NCBI RefSeq assembly: GCF_025566885.1 | Contig: NZ_JAOQJQ010000001.1 | Span: 372,001 to 436,000 of the forward strand | Length of the DNA stretch: 64,000 nt | Direction: 5' to 3' | From: Brotonthovivens ammoniilytica | GTDB taxonomy: Bacteria; Bacillota; Clostridia; Lachnospirales; Lachnospiraceae | Shown: positions 25,442 through 34,976 of the stretch, one piece after another | Layout of the letters: each line of letters begins with the position of its first letter | How positions within the stretch are numbered: position 1 is the stretch's first letter | Notes under the pieces: model-generated | What the model saw: the letters and a program-made list of their open reading frames with translations, nothing else | What the model was told of the DNA's origin: nothing | Databases searched by the model: none | Made by a program: the position numbers and the translations under genes

Positions 25442-26980
25442 TTAATGTTTGATAGAGAGACCATATTGTTTTAATTTTCTGGAGACAGTAGAAATATCTA
25501 CATTTAAAATCTGGCTTGCCTCTTTTAGATTTTTTACATCCTTGATGGTATTTTTTAAAAATTCTTTTTCATAAGTAGAAACAGCTTCGTTTAAGGTCAT
25601 ATTCTGATTCAGCTCAAGGTAAGCGTTATCCGTTTCCATATCAAAGATACTGTACAAAAAGGAGTTTTCAATCTGGGGAGAATCTGCACAGCAGACTGCC
25701 AGATATTCCATAATATTTCTCAGTTCTCTGATATTGCCGGGCCAGGAATAGTTGGTGAGTGTATCCAGATTTTCCTCTGACAAAGAGACCGGCCGGTTAT
25801 ATTTTTCGGAAAAAATATTCAGATAGTGCCGGCACAAAAGAGGAATATCTTCCTTTCTGTCCCGAAGAGGGGGTACACTGATAGGAATAACATGCAGCCG
25901 GTAATACAAATCACTTCGAAAGGTTCCATTTGCAATTTTTTCTTTTAAATTACAGTTGGTAGATGCAATCAGGCGGATATTAAGTTTGATGGGGGCGGTT
26001 CCTCCTACGCGGGTGATCTCACTGCTCTGGATTGCCCGGAGCAGTTTCGCCTGAAGATCCATAGGCATATCGCCGATTTCATCCAGAAGAAGCGTTCCTG
26101 TATTGGCCGCTTCAAACAGTCCCTTTTTACCCTGGGCGCTGGCACCGGAAAATGCCCCTTTTTCGTAGCCGAACAGCTCTGATTCCAGCAGGCTGGCAGG
26201 AATGGAAGAACAATTGATTTTTATAAAGGGTTTCTGCGAACGTCTGCTGTTTTTATAAATCGCATCTGCAATTAATTCTTTACCTGTTCCGGATTCTCCG
26301 GTAATTAAAACAGTAGCATCCGTCATTCCGACATTTTTTATAAAATGGTGTATTTTCTGCATTTCCACACCATTTCCAATCATGGTATGTTCCTGCGGTA
26401 CGCTGCTGGAGCTTTCATAAATCTGAACTGCATCCGTGTCCTGCTGCAGATCGTTGAGAGAGTGCACAAAATGGTCAAAATTTTCCCGTAGATTTACAAA
26501 AGTAGAAAGTCCCCGGTTGCTGGCTACTACATATTGAAGATTATTCTGTGGATCAAAAATCGGAACGCCGATAACGATTCCAGGATTCTTTTTGGCTGAC
26601 ATATTAGAAAGCTTCATTACCTTTTCTTTTCGTTTAATGACATCCGGAACGGTAGCTACTGTGAAATATTTTTTTGTTTTTAAAATTTCCGTGACAGTCT
26701 GACCGATAATTTCCTCTTTGGGAATCCCGGTGTGCTGTTCATAGGCAGGATTAATATATAAAACCCGTTCATCTGCATCTGTAATCAGAATATTATCATC
26801 CAGATTATCTACAATGACCTGATAATCAATGGCACTGGTTGTCACCTTATGAATGTGATTTCTGATTTCCACCAGTTTTTGACGTATGTCCATCCGATTG
26901 ACAGGTCTGTCAACAGATAACAGGTTGATTAATTCATTGGTTTGCTGTTCTGCGTTCAGCATAATTTGCCGGTCTGTCAT
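25442..26980 (-). CDS. Sigma-54-dependent activator (PAS, AAA+, Fis HTH)
   Basis: A 512-residue enhancer-binding protein. A sensory N-terminus with a PAS domain (about residues 60-170, VIVDNLDDNILITDADERVLYIN) is followed by AAA+ with Walker A GESGTGKE, a GAFSGA loop (normally GAFTGA), LLLDEIGDMP and RLIAST, and a C-terminal Fis-type helix-turn-helix ending in VSRKLKQYG. It faces the sigma-54 promoter at 27292 and is the probable master regulator of all three promoters found. The ligand sensed by PAS is unknown; RocR/AcoR-like is the nearest description. Confidence 0.93.
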   Translation of the reverse strand: MTDRQIMLNAEQQTNELINLLSVDRPVNRMDIRQKLVEIRNHIHKVTTSAIDYQVIVDNLDDNILITDADERVLYINPAYEQHTGIPKEEIIGQTVTEILKTKKYFTVATVPDVIKRKEKVMKLSNMSAKKNPGIVIGVPIFDPQNNLQYVVASNRGLSTFVNLRENFDHFVHSLNDLQQDTDAVQIYESSSSVPQEHTMIGNGVEMQKIHHFIKNVGMTDATVLITGESGTGKELIADAIYKNSRRSQKPFIKINCSSIPASLLESELFGYEKGAFSGASAQGKKGLFEAANTGTLLLDEIGDMPMDLQAKLLRAIQSSEITRVGGTAPIKLNIRLIASTNCNLKEKIANGTFRSDLYYRLHVIPISVPPLRDRKEDIPLLCRHYLNIFSEKYNRPVSLSEENLDTLTNYSWPGNIRELRNIMEYLAVCCADSPQIENSFLYSIFDMETDNAYLELNQNMTLNEAVSTYEKEFLKNTIKDVKNLKEASQILNVDISTVSRKLKQYGLSIKH

Positions 26981-27209
26981 AAAAGTTCCCTCATTTCTCC
27001 ATCTTTGGATATTTATAAATATTCTGCTGTAAAACCTGCATACGGAAGATTTTTTGGAAGACAGCAGAACAGAGTTTGTAAATATTTATCTGTGCACTTT
27101 AGTCAAAAGATGACTAAAAATATTATAGAAAGAAAAAAAGAAATGTGCAAGTCAAAGATTAGGATGGCACAGAGGTTCAGGGGGAAAGATTGTAAGAGAC
27201 AGATCAGAC

Positions 27210-27241
27210 AGAAATGCAAATGAAACTTGCAGAAATGCAAA
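27210..27241 (+). promoter_or_regulatory. Candidate upstream activating sequence
   Basis: AGAAATGCAAA occurs at 27210-27220 and 27231-27241 (21-bp spacing), and TGCAA-N7-TTGCA forms an inverted repeat at 27215-27231. It lies 51-82 bp upstream of the -24 element, a normal enhancer position. ATGCAAA recurs upstream of the other two sigma-54 promoters (28644 and 46116). Confidence 0.5.
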
Positions 27242-27291
27242 AATAATCTGTAATATTTGAAAAAAAGAGGAAGATTTTGTGAGATTTTTGT

Positions 27292-27307
27292 TGGCATGAT
27301 AATTGCT
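27292..27307 (+). promoter_or_regulatory. Sigma-54 promoter P1 (solute-binding protein gene)
   Basis: TGGCATG, four bases, TTGCT match the -24/-12 consensus, with GG at 27293 and GC at 27305 exactly 12 bp apart. The gene starts 64 bp downstream. Confidence 0.88.
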
Positions 27308-27370
27308 TTTAAATAAAGTATCTAATTCGTAAGAATTAAATAAATGATAAAATGAAAAAGGAGAAGAAAT

Positions 27371-28531
27371 ATGAAGAAGCGAAAAATTGTAAGCATGCTG
27401 CTGGCAGGCGCGTTGCTTGGAACAATGGTACTTGGAGGATGTGGAAATGAAAAAGACACAAATACTTCTGCCAAAGGAGAAAAATCTGCAGAGAAAAAAG
27501 ACTCGAAAGATTCCTACTTATTTGTAACAAACAATTTTGGAGCCGGAGCATATCCTCTGGATATGATGGTACAGAATGAACAGGCAGCCTGCAATGCCAC
27601 AGGAATGGAATTAAACATTACGGATAATGAATTTACCGTGGATAAAGTAATTACTCAGCTGCAAAGCCAGCTTGCCATGCAGCCGGACGGCGTGGCTTTC
27701 CTGGGAATTTCGGAAACATTGTTCCCCACAGCGGCAAAGATCTGTGAGGATGCTAATACACCGTATGTATTTTACGCCTGCAGTCCTACAGACGAGGATA
27801 TGAAAAAGATTTCTGAAAATCCCAATTATTGTGGAATGGTTATTTACAGTCCCACAGAGGAAGGGGAACGTATGGCTCAGATGGCTTTAGATGACGGATG
27901 TAAGACAGCGGTTATTTCAGCAGGAGCAGCCGGCGATTATGCCCATGACAGACGAATTGACGGATTTACAGAGACCTTTGAAGCAGGAGGTGGAACCGTA
28001 CATGCGGTTGCTCATTCAGCCGATCCTTCAGAAGGTGTTACAAAAACAAGTGATCTTGTAACTGCATATCCGGATGTTGATTGTATTTACGGAGCTGGAG
28101 AAGATTATATTACAGCGGCGGCAACAGTATTGGATTCTGCTTCTGTGAAGGATTGTAAAATATATGGTTCCAATGCCAGTCCGGATGTGTGCACTCTGAT
28201 CAAAGAAGGTAAAGTGGAAGCGGTTACAGGCGGTGAAGGGGTATGTGGCGCTCTGGCTCTGCCATTACTGATAAATTATCTGGACGGGCATCCGATTTTG
28301 GATAAAGATGGAAATCCGCCATATTTTGGAGAAAAATCTCAGTATGTTATTACAAAAGAGACAGCAGATCAGTTTTATGGATTCCTGAAGGATCACGGTA
28401 CCGAAACAATTACAGCAGAAGAATATCAGAATTTACTGTACAGAAATAATCCGGATGTAGATTATGATTATTATGATGAATTTCTGAAAAATTATGAAAC
28501 ATCTGTTTATGAAAAAGTAGGAGTAAAATAA
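27371..28531 (+). CDS. Ribose-type solute-binding lipoprotein
   Basis: A 386-residue lipoprotein with lipobox LGGC (Cys24) and a polar linker, then a type I periplasmic-binding fold like RbsB. It captures the substrate for the Rbs-type transporter at 29016-32457. Many Asp/Glu residues and a long C-terminal extension (DGHPILDKDGNPPYF onward) set it apart from standard sugar binders. A terminator follows at once, so it is made as its own transcript and probably in excess over the membrane subunits. The ligand is not predictable by eye. Confidence 0.88.
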   Translation: MKKRKIVSMLLAGALLGTMVLGGCGNEKDTNTSAKGEKSAEKKDSKDSYLFVTNNFGAGAYPLDMMVQNEQAACNATGMELNITDNEFTVDKVITQLQSQLAMQPDGVAFLGISETLFPTAAKICEDANTPYVFYACSPTDEDMKKISENPNYCGMVIYSPTEEGERMAQMALDDGCKTAVISAGAAGDYAHDRRIDGFTETFEAGGGTVHAVAHSADPSEGVTKTSDLVTAYPDVDCIYGAGEDYITAAATVLDSASVKDCKIYGSNASPDVCTLIKEGKVEAVTGGEGVCGALALPLLINYLDGHPILDKDGNPPYFGEKSQYVITKETADQFYGFLKDHGTETITAEEYQNLLYRNNPDVDYDYYDEFLKNYETSVYEKVGVK

Positions 28532-28554
28532 AATATTACTGCATTTACAGCAGC

Positions 28555-28594
28555 AAAAAAGGCGGCAGACATGAAAATGGTCTGCCGCCTTTTT
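28555..28594 (+). terminator. Terminator after the solute-binding protein gene
   Basis: AAAAAAGGCGGCAGAC (28555-28570) pairs with GTCTGCCGCCTTTTT (28580-28594) across a 9-nt loop. Confidence 0.93.
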
Positions 28595-28835
28595 CGCAGG
28601 TGGACGCCAGGTTTTTGCAAAATGGAAAAGAGAAAAAGCAGTCATGCAAAAAATACCAGCGAAAAAAAACTGACGGTCTGAAGAACTTAGAAATAAAAGA
28701 AAAAAATCTGGAATGTTCTTCTTGTATTTTTCCTCTGCTTTGATTTATGAGCCTTTGAACAGCCAATTCCACATCTGATATACGCTGCACCAAGTCTCGC
28801 AAGAGCGAGACTTAAACCTGTCCTGATCTGAAAAA
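28595..28835. other. Intergenic leader between SBP and transporter operons
   Basis: No gene is seen. It holds ATGCAAA at 28644-28650 and TTTTTGCAAAATG at 28612, possible activator sites, and a perfect hairpin AAGTCTCGC-AAGA-GCGAGACTT at 28792-28813. A related text, AAGTCTCGCGAGAGCG, stands at 34899 with ACATCTGATAT nearby in both places, suggesting a dispersed intergenic repeat. Confidence 0.45.
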
Positions 28836-28851
28836 TGGCATAGAAATTGCT
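28836..28851 (+). promoter_or_regulatory. Sigma-54 promoter P2 (transporter-Aco operon)
   Basis: TGGCATA, four bases, TTGCT, with GG and GC in the right spacing. It lies 165 bp upstream of the first permease gene at 29016. Confidence 0.85.
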
Positions 28852-29015
28852 TAATATAAGAGCAGAGATCAGGAATAGAGACAGATATAAAAGTGTGTAC
28901 AGTCATGATATGGAGGTGAAAAGGAAACAATTTTGTCAGACTGGTATCTGTATATAATCTGTTCGAAAAAGGAAAGTAAGAAGAGAAGGTAAATGGAAAA
29001 CGGAGGATATACAAA

Positions 29016-29987
29016 ATGAAAGAAAAGGAAATCTCTGCAAGAAGTTTAAAAGCTTATACAAAAGCGATTGCGGTCCTGATAGTCATCATTGCCGCTCTGG
29101 TGATTTTAAACATTATTACAGAAGGGAAGCTGCTGTCAGTTTCAAATATCAAGATTATGATCAGTTCGGCAACCGTCCCAACGATGATTGCTCTGGGATT
29201 CACATTTTTGTTTGCATGTAATGTTACGGACCTTTCTCCGGGTGCACTGGTAATTCTCACAGCTACCGCAGCCGGTGTGCTTGGAAATCAGTTCGGAGTC
29301 GTCCCTATGATTATCGGCAGTATTCTGCTTGGTATGGGATGCGGTCTTTTAAACTTTACGATTTACAGAGTAACAAAGATTCCCCCATGGATTGCGGGAC
29401 TGGGCATGACCATGGTTTATGAAGCGATTGTAGGATATTATTCCAGTGTTCGTGCAGCACAGGGATTAAAAGTAGTTGTTTTGGAAGACGATAAGCGCTT
29501 TTTGGGGCAGCAGCCGGGAATCTATATTATGCTGATAATCGGACTGGTGGCAGCTTATATTCTGTATAACCACACAACCCTTGGAATTAATATGCGGGCT
29601 GCAGGCTGTAATGAGGATGTGGCGTCTGTTATGGGAATTCGTGTTTCAAAGGCTTTAATTCTCGGAGGTCTGGTATCCGGATTCTTTTTTGGATATGCAG
29701 GTATTATCAAGGAAAGTTATGCAAGCTTTGTAAATGCCCAGAGCGGTCTTTCTAGTCTTTCTACCACGTTTCAGCCTCTGGCGGCTGTGCTGCTTGCAAA
29801 AGCCCTTTCCAAATACATAAACAGAATTGCAGCGATTCCAATCGGAACATTTTTGATTGTTCTTGTATTTAATGTACTGACGCTGCTGGGAGTGCCTTCC
29901 GGAACATTCCAGGAAACACTGCTTGGCGTTATTGTTGTAGTATTTGGCATCCTGGCACAGAAGAATGTAAAGGGGGTTGTAAAATAG
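29016..29987 (+). CDS. Rbs-type ABC transporter permease 1
   Basis: A 323-residue permease with about eight to ten helices and the family segments LGFTFLFACNVTDLSPGALV and GINMRAAGCNEDVASVMGI, as in RbsC-type importers. It forms a heterodimeric channel with the second permease (31492). It is first in the P2 operon; its stop overlaps the GTG of the ATPase by 1 nt. Confidence 0.9.
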   Translation: MKEKEISARSLKAYTKAIAVLIVIIAALVILNIITEGKLLSVSNIKIMISSATVPTMIALGFTFLFACNVTDLSPGALVILTATAAGVLGNQFGVVPMIIGSILLGMGCGLLNFTIYRVTKIPPWIAGLGMTMVYEAIVGYYSSVRAAQGLKVVVLEDDKRFLGQQPGIYIMLIIGLVAAYILYNHTTLGINMRAAGCNEDVASVMGIRVSKALILGGLVSGFFFGYAGIIKESYASFVNAQSGLSSLSTTFQPLAAVLLAKALSKYINRIAAIPIGTFLIVLVFNVLTLLGVPSGTFQETLLGVIVVVFGILAQKNVKGVVK

Positions 29988-31492
29988 TGAAAAAAGAATG
30001 CGTATTAAAAATAGAAAACCTGAATAAAAGTTTTGGCATTACTCATGCCAATAAAAATATATGTATGGAGCTGCATAAAGGAGAAATCCGTGGTTTGTCA
30101 GGGGAAAACGGATGTGGAAAATCCACACTGCTTTCACAGATCGCAGGGATTTATCACAGCGATTCCGGAACTATGTATAAAGACGGAGAAGTTTATGCAC
30201 CAAAAAACCCCATTGATGCGGGAGACCATAAAATCGCCATTGTAGTACAGGAGCTTGGTTTGATTGCAGATCTGCCGGCAGGGGTCAATGCGTTTCTTGG
30301 AAAAACAGGACAGTTTACAAAATTTGGATATCTGAGCCTGAAAAAAGTATATCAGGCAGCAAATGCGGAACTGGAAAAATGGGGACTGCCCAAAATGAAT
30401 TTCCGTTCTCTGGCCGGAGGCATGAATGTTGAGAATCGAAAAATGATAGAGCTGGTGCGGGCCCTTTCCAGTGATCCGGATATTCTGATATTGGATGAAG
30501 TCACCCAGTCTTTGTCCCATGATAACAGAAATATTGTTTATCAGCTGCTGAAAAAATTTAAAGAAATGAACCGGAGCATTATTTTGATTTCCCATGATCT
30601 GGAAGAAACTTTAAGAATTACTGATACCATTTCAATTTTAAGAGACGGAGAACTTCTGGATACAGTAAACAGCAGGGAAATTTCAGAGGATGAGCTGAAA
30701 CGGCGTATGGTAGGCAGAAATATTGAAGGTGACTATTACCGCAGTGATGAAGAAGAAATTTATGAAGATGAAGTAATTTTTTCGTTCTCAGAAGTTTCCA
30801 CAGAAAGCGGATTAAAAGACGTGTCCTTTGATGTTCATAAAGGAGAGATCCTTGGGTTCTGCGGTTTAAGTGATTCCGGGATACATGATATCGGACAGGC
30901 AGCTTACGGGCTTATGAAACCGGAAAAAGGAAAGATTATGCTTCATTCGGACCAGGTTGAAATTGTCAGTACCAATGTATCCTTAAATCACAGAATGGCA
31001 TATGTGCCCAAGGACAGAGACGGCGAAGCTTTAATGATGAAAACGACAATCTTAAGAAACCTCTGCCTCACTTCCATGGAGCAGATCAGAGGAAAAGCGG
31101 GATATATCAGCGCATCCCATATGAAAAAAATGGCGGAGGATGCAAAAGCGGAATTTAACATTAAATGTACCAGTGTTCTGCAGAACATGAATGGTTTAAG
31201 CGGCGGTAATAAACAAAAAGTAAATCTGGGCCGGTGGCTGTTAAAGGATCTTCAGCTTCTTATTATTGACTGTCCCACCAGAGGTGTTGATGTAGGGGTA
31301 AAATCTTATATTTATCAGTGTATGAAAGAAGCAAAAAAGAAGGGAATCTCTATGATTCTCATTACCGATGAGTTAACAGAAGCAATGGGTATGTCCGATC
31401 ACATTATTGTTATGAAAAACGGAGGCATTAAAAAGAAAATTGCCCGGAGTTCCCACTTTAATGAAGAAGAAATGATAGAGGTGATGATCTGA
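29987..31492 (+). CDS. Rbs-type ABC transporter ATPase (two nucleotide-binding domains)
   Basis: A 501-residue fused ATPase as in RbsA/MglA. Domain 1 (residues 1-235) has Walker A GENGCGKST, an altered signature LAGGMNVENRK and Walker B ILILDE, then V instead of the usual P. Domain 2 (residues 260-500) has a degenerate P-loop GLSDSGIHD but a normal LSGGNKQKV and LLIIDCPTRGVD. Degeneracy in domain 2 is normal for this family; the signature change in domain 1 is less usual. The start is GTG. Confidence 0.92.
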   Translation: MKKECVLKIENLNKSFGITHANKNICMELHKGEIRGLSGENGCGKSTLLSQIAGIYHSDSGTMYKDGEVYAPKNPIDAGDHKIAIVVQELGLIADLPAGVNAFLGKTGQFTKFGYLSLKKVYQAANAELEKWGLPKMNFRSLAGGMNVENRKMIELVRALSSDPDILILDEVTQSLSHDNRNIVYQLLKKFKEMNRSIILISHDLEETLRITDTISILRDGELLDTVNSREISEDELKRRMVGRNIEGDYYRSDEEEIYEDEVIFSFSEVSTESGLKDVSFDVHKGEILGFCGLSDSGIHDIGQAAYGLMKPEKGKIMLHSDQVEIVSTNVSLNHRMAYVPKDRDGEALMMKTTILRNLCLTSMEQIRGKAGYISASHMKKMAEDAKAEFNIKCTSVLQNMNGLSGGNKQKVNLGRWLLKDLQLLIIDCPTRGVDVGVKSYIYQCMKEAKKKGISMILITDELTEAMGMSDHIIVMKNGGIKKKIARSSHFNEEEMIEVMI

Positions 31493-32457
31493 TGAAAAAA
31501 CTTAAATCTGTAAATTTACTGGATATTATACCTGTGATAACTCTGGCAGTTATTTTTCTGATCTTTGTAATTGCCTCTGACGGCAATACTATAACCGCTT
31601 ATAATCTAAAAAATCTGGTCAGCCAGGTAGTGCCTGTTGCCATCGGAAGTCTTGGTGTTATTTTTGTAGTGGCCCTTGGAAGCACCGATATTTCTGTAGG
31701 AGCCAGTGCGGCGTTATGTTCTACCATTGCAGCTATGCTTGCAGGGAGGATCAGCCCGTGGATTCTAATTCCACTTGCACTGGTACTTAGTATAGCCATG
31801 GGAATGCTCATTGGATTTATTGTAACAAAATTTAAAATGGATTCTTTTATGACGACACTGGCATTTTTAATTGCCATTAAAGGATTATTAAATTATGTAT
31901 TAACGCTGGAGCTTGTGTATGCGCCTGCTGAATTATCCTTTGTTACAAGTTTCTGGTTTAGTTTTTTGATTCTTATTATTTTGATTGTGCTGATTTATTT
32001 TATCTTTGAACATACAAAGTTCGGATTTTATTGTAAATGCATTGGAGAAAATGAGAGAACGGTCCGGTCTGTTGGTGTCAATGTTAATAAAATCCGTTTG
32101 ATCTGCTTTGCTTTATCCGGATGTATGGCTGGAATTTTCGGATTTATCCAGCTGTGCAAAGTAGGCGGTTCCACAAATACACTCTGCAATATGATGGAAA
32201 TGAGAATTCAGATGGCCATTTTCCTGGGAGGAGTACTGGTAAGCGGAGGATTTTCCGCTAAGCTTTATAAAGTGCTGCTTGGTTCCATTACCATTATTGT
32301 AATTGAGAATGGTTTAACAGTATGTCAGGTTTCTAGTACCATTGCGGAAGCAGTGGAAGGGATTCTGCTGATTGTTATTTTGTGTATTACCGTTCGTTTT
32401 AATAATGTATCTCAGAAAAAGAGTGCCGAAGAAGCAGCGAAGCTGGAACATGCATAA
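31492..32457 (+). CDS. Rbs-type ABC transporter permease 2
   Basis: A 321-residue membrane protein with GSTDISVGASAALCSTIAAM and RTVRSVGVNVNKIR, the RbsC family marks. It overlaps the ATPase stop (TGATG). Two different permeases rather than a homodimer distinguish this importer from the classic ribose system. Confidence 0.9.
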   Translation: MKKLKSVNLLDIIPVITLAVIFLIFVIASDGNTITAYNLKNLVSQVVPVAIGSLGVIFVVALGSTDISVGASAALCSTIAAMLAGRISPWILIPLALVLSIAMGMLIGFIVTKFKMDSFMTTLAFLIAIKGLLNYVLTLELVYAPAELSFVTSFWFSFLILIILIVLIYFIFEHTKFGFYCKCIGENERTVRSVGVNVNKIRLICFALSGCMAGIFGFIQLCKVGGSTNTLCNMMEMRIQMAIFLGGVLVSGGFSAKLYKVLLGSITIIVIENGLTVCQVSSTIAEAVEGILLIVILCITVRFNNVSQKKSAEEAAKLEHA

Positions 32458-32558
32458 AAGAAAAACTAGTATGGATATTGCTTCATAGTAATGAGAAAGA
32501 AAAAATTACAGTAATAAGCAGCATCGCTTATGGCTATATAAGACGAGGAGGAAGAACC

Positions 32559-32897
32559 ATGAAGATAATGAAAGTCAGTGATGCAAAAGAGTACCCCACA
32601 ACAGGACATTATGATATGCGCTGTCTGCGGCTCCAGGGAGCAGACACCAGCAATTGCCAGGATTTCACCCTGGGTGTTTCCCATTTTCTGCCGGCAGGAA
32701 AAACAGATTTTCTAAAGGCAGGTGTGGAGCTGATTTATTTTGTACTGGAAGGGGAGCTTACGCTGGTTACAGAAGAGGGAACCTGTAAGCTGCAGAAGTA
32801 CGATTCCGTTCATTTTAATATCGGAGAGAAAAAAGCAATGATCAATGAAACGAATATGCCTGCATCTATGTTAGTGATTGCAGGTATGCCGAAATAA
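32559..32897 (+). CDS. Small cupin-domain protein
   Basis: A 112-residue single cupin barrel with VELIYFVLEGELTLVTEEG and DSVHFNIGEKKAMINET. Only a few metal-binding histidines are present (one in the second motif), so it could be a binding protein or isomerase rather than an oxygenase, fitting an anaerobe. The ATG at 32559 follows GAGGAGGAAG; the longer frame starting at 32478 lacks one. It sits between the importer and the Aco genes. Confidence 0.75.
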   Translation: MKIMKVSDAKEYPTTGHYDMRCLRLQGADTSNCQDFTLGVSHFLPAGKTDFLKAGVELIYFVLEGELTLVTEEGTCKLQKYDSVHFNIGEKKAMINETNMPASMLVIAGMPK

Positions 32898-32928
32898 AAG
32901 GCAGATGATAGAAGGAGGGTGTTTTAAA

Positions 32929-33885
32929 ATGAAAGCAGAAGAAAAGAAGCAGTTGGCCAGGGAATTTTATACATCTATGTATCGAATCCGAAGATTTGAG
33001 GAAGAGGTATTTGAATTTTATAAAAGAGGTCTGATGCCGGGACTGGCGCATTTGTATCTGGGAGAAGAAGCCATTGCCGCCGGAGCCTGTGCGGCGGTGG
33101 AAGAAAAGGATTATATCGGAAGTACTCACAGGGGCCACGGTCATCTGGTGGCAAGAGGAGCTGATACAAAACGTATGATGGCAGAGATTTTAGGTAAGGC
33201 TACCGGGTATTCCAAAGGAAAAGGCGGCTCTATGCATATTATTGCTATGGATAAAGGAATTCTCGGGGCCAATGGTATTGTAGGAGGAGAGATTCCCATT
33301 GCAACCGGTGCTGCTTATGCGGCGAAATACAGAAACAGTGGTCAGGTTGTTTTGTGTTTTCTTGGGGATTCGGCTTCAAATCAGGGAACATTCCATGAAA
33401 GCATTAATATGGCGGCTGCCTGGGATCTGCCTATTGTATATATTATTGAGAATAATTCCTTTGGTATTTCCGTGGATATCCACCGGGTAACGAAAGAACA
33501 TGATCTGGCGAAACGTGCAGTGGGTTACGGGATAGAAGGTGTTACCATTGACGGAAATGATGTGTTTAAGGTGTATGAGACAGTAAAACGCGGGGCAGAA
33601 CGTGCAAGAGAAGGAAAGGGACCCACAATTGTTGAGTGCAAGACTTACCGGTGGCAGGGACATCATGTAGGGGATCCGGCTGCTTACAGACCACAGGGAG
33701 CACTGGAAGAGTGGAAAAAGAAAGAGCCGATTTTAAACCTGGAAAAACTGGGATTATTGACAACAGAAGAAATTCAGAAAATCAAAAATGATATTGACAA
33801 AGAAATCGAAGAAGCATGCAAATTTGCAGAAGAAAGCCCGTATGCAGATGTCAGCGAAGCATATACGGATGTATTTTCAGATTAA
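32929..33885 (+). CDS. acoA: TPP-dependent dehydrogenase E1 alpha (AcoA-like)
   Basis: E1 decarboxylates or cleaves a keto substrate on thiamine diphosphate and passes the acyl unit to the E2 lipoyl arm. The 318-residue subunit has the TPP motif GDSASNQGTFHESINMA and GYSKGKGGSMHI and is closest in feel to acetoin dehydrogenase AcoA. I use the ATG at 32929 after GAAGGAGGG. Acetoin itself is only one candidate substrate, since the neighbours suggest another diketone or oxo acid. Confidence 0.88.
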   Translation: MKAEEKKQLAREFYTSMYRIRRFEEEVFEFYKRGLMPGLAHLYLGEEAIAAGACAAVEEKDYIGSTHRGHGHLVARGADTKRMMAEILGKATGYSKGKGGSMHIIAMDKGILGANGIVGGEIPIATGAAYAAKYRNSGQVVLCFLGDSASNQGTFHESINMAAAWDLPIVYIIENNSFGISVDIHRVTKEHDLAKRAVGYGIEGVTIDGNDVFKVYETVKRGAERAREGKGPTIVECKTYRWQGHHVGDPAAYRPQGALEEWKKKEPILNLEKLGLLTTEEIQKIKNDIDKEIEEACKFAEESPYADVSEAYTDVFSD

Positions 33886-33909
33886 TCAGGCTGCAGGAGG
33901 AAACATAAT

Positions 33910-34884
33910 ATGAGAACAATCATGTACAGAGATGCCATTCGCGAAGGGCTGGATGAAGAGATGGCACGGGACGAAAATGTTGTAATTTTAGGTGAGGATG
34001 TAGGGGTTAATGACGGTACCTTTAAATGTACTGCGGGATTGAGAGAAAAATACGGAGATTTAAGATGTAAAGATACGCCAATCAGTGAGTCCGGATTTAT
34101 CGGTATGAGTGTCGGTATGGCAATTGCAGGTATGCGTCCGGTGCCGGAACTGATGTTTAATGACTTTGCCTTGGTGTGTATGGATCAGATCTGCAATCAG
34201 GCAGCAAAAATTATTTATATGTCCGGCGGACAGACAAAACTTCCTATGGTAATAAGGACCACAATGGGCGCCGGCCGTTCTTCAGCAGCTCAGCATTCTC
34301 AGAATCTTCATGCATTTTTTGCACATATTCCGGGACTTAAAGTTGTTATGCCTTCTAATGCAGCAGATGCAAAGGGATTATTAAAAACAGCCATTCGTGA
34401 TAACAGTCCAGTTATTTTTATAGAACATAAACTGCAGTATACCCAGAACTTTGAAGTTCCAGAGGGAGAATATCTGATTCCCTTCGGCCAGGCAAATGTA
34501 GTAAGAGAAGGAACGGATCTTACCATTGTAGCTACTTCCACAATGGTAAATCATGCCGTGAAAGCGGCGGAAGCATATGCAAAAGAAGGAAAGAGTATAG
34601 AAGTTATTGATCCGCGGACCATCGTGCCGCTGGATATGGATACGATTCTAAAATCTGTGAGAAAAACAGGAAAACTGCTGATTATAGATGAAGGGCATGA
34701 AAGTTTTGGAATCAGCGGAGAAATCGCGCTTCGCGTTCAGAAAGATGCATTTTATGATCTGGAAGCCCCGATTATGCGTCTTGGTCTGGCAGATGTGCCT
34801 CTTCCATTCAGTCCGGCGCTGGAGTTTCCGTTAATTCCGGATTTAAAATCTATCAAGGCAGCGGTAAAGGAAATTCTTGGATAA
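33910..34884 (+). CDS. acoB: TPP-dependent dehydrogenase E1 beta (AcoB-like)
   Basis: The 324-residue partner of E1 alpha, with EDVGVNDGTFKCTAGL, TPISESGFIGMSVGMAIAG and a C-terminal ferredoxin-like swivel domain. It begins 24 bp after acoA with GCAGGAGG. E1 is an alpha2-beta2 tetramer in this family. Confidence 0.9.
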   Translation: MRTIMYRDAIREGLDEEMARDENVVILGEDVGVNDGTFKCTAGLREKYGDLRCKDTPISESGFIGMSVGMAIAGMRPVPELMFNDFALVCMDQICNQAAKIIYMSGGQTKLPMVIRTTMGAGRSSAAQHSQNLHAFFAHIPGLKVVMPSNAADAKGLLKTAIRDNSPVIFIEHKLQYTQNFEVPEGEYLIPFGQANVVREGTDLTIVATSTMVNHAVKAAEAYAKEGKSIEVIDPRTIVPLDMDTILKSVRKTGKLLIIDEGHESFGISGEIALRVQKDAFYDLEAPIMRLGLADVPLPFSPALEFPLIPDLKSIKAAVKEILG

Positions 34885-34976
34885 GAAATCAAATGAGATT
34901 CAAGTCTCGCGAGAGCGTATATTAGGCGGGAGTCATCTCACATCTGATATAAAAGGGTCAGAAGAAGGAGGAAATT
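34885..34976 (+). repeat. Intergenic hairpin between acoB and E2 gene
   Basis: AAGTCTCGCGAGAGCG at 34899 and GGCGGGAG with ATCTC around 34925-34940 form an imperfect stem. Its text echoes the hairpin at 28792. It may tune the E1 to E2 ratio or simply be a dispersed repeat. Confidence 0.4.
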
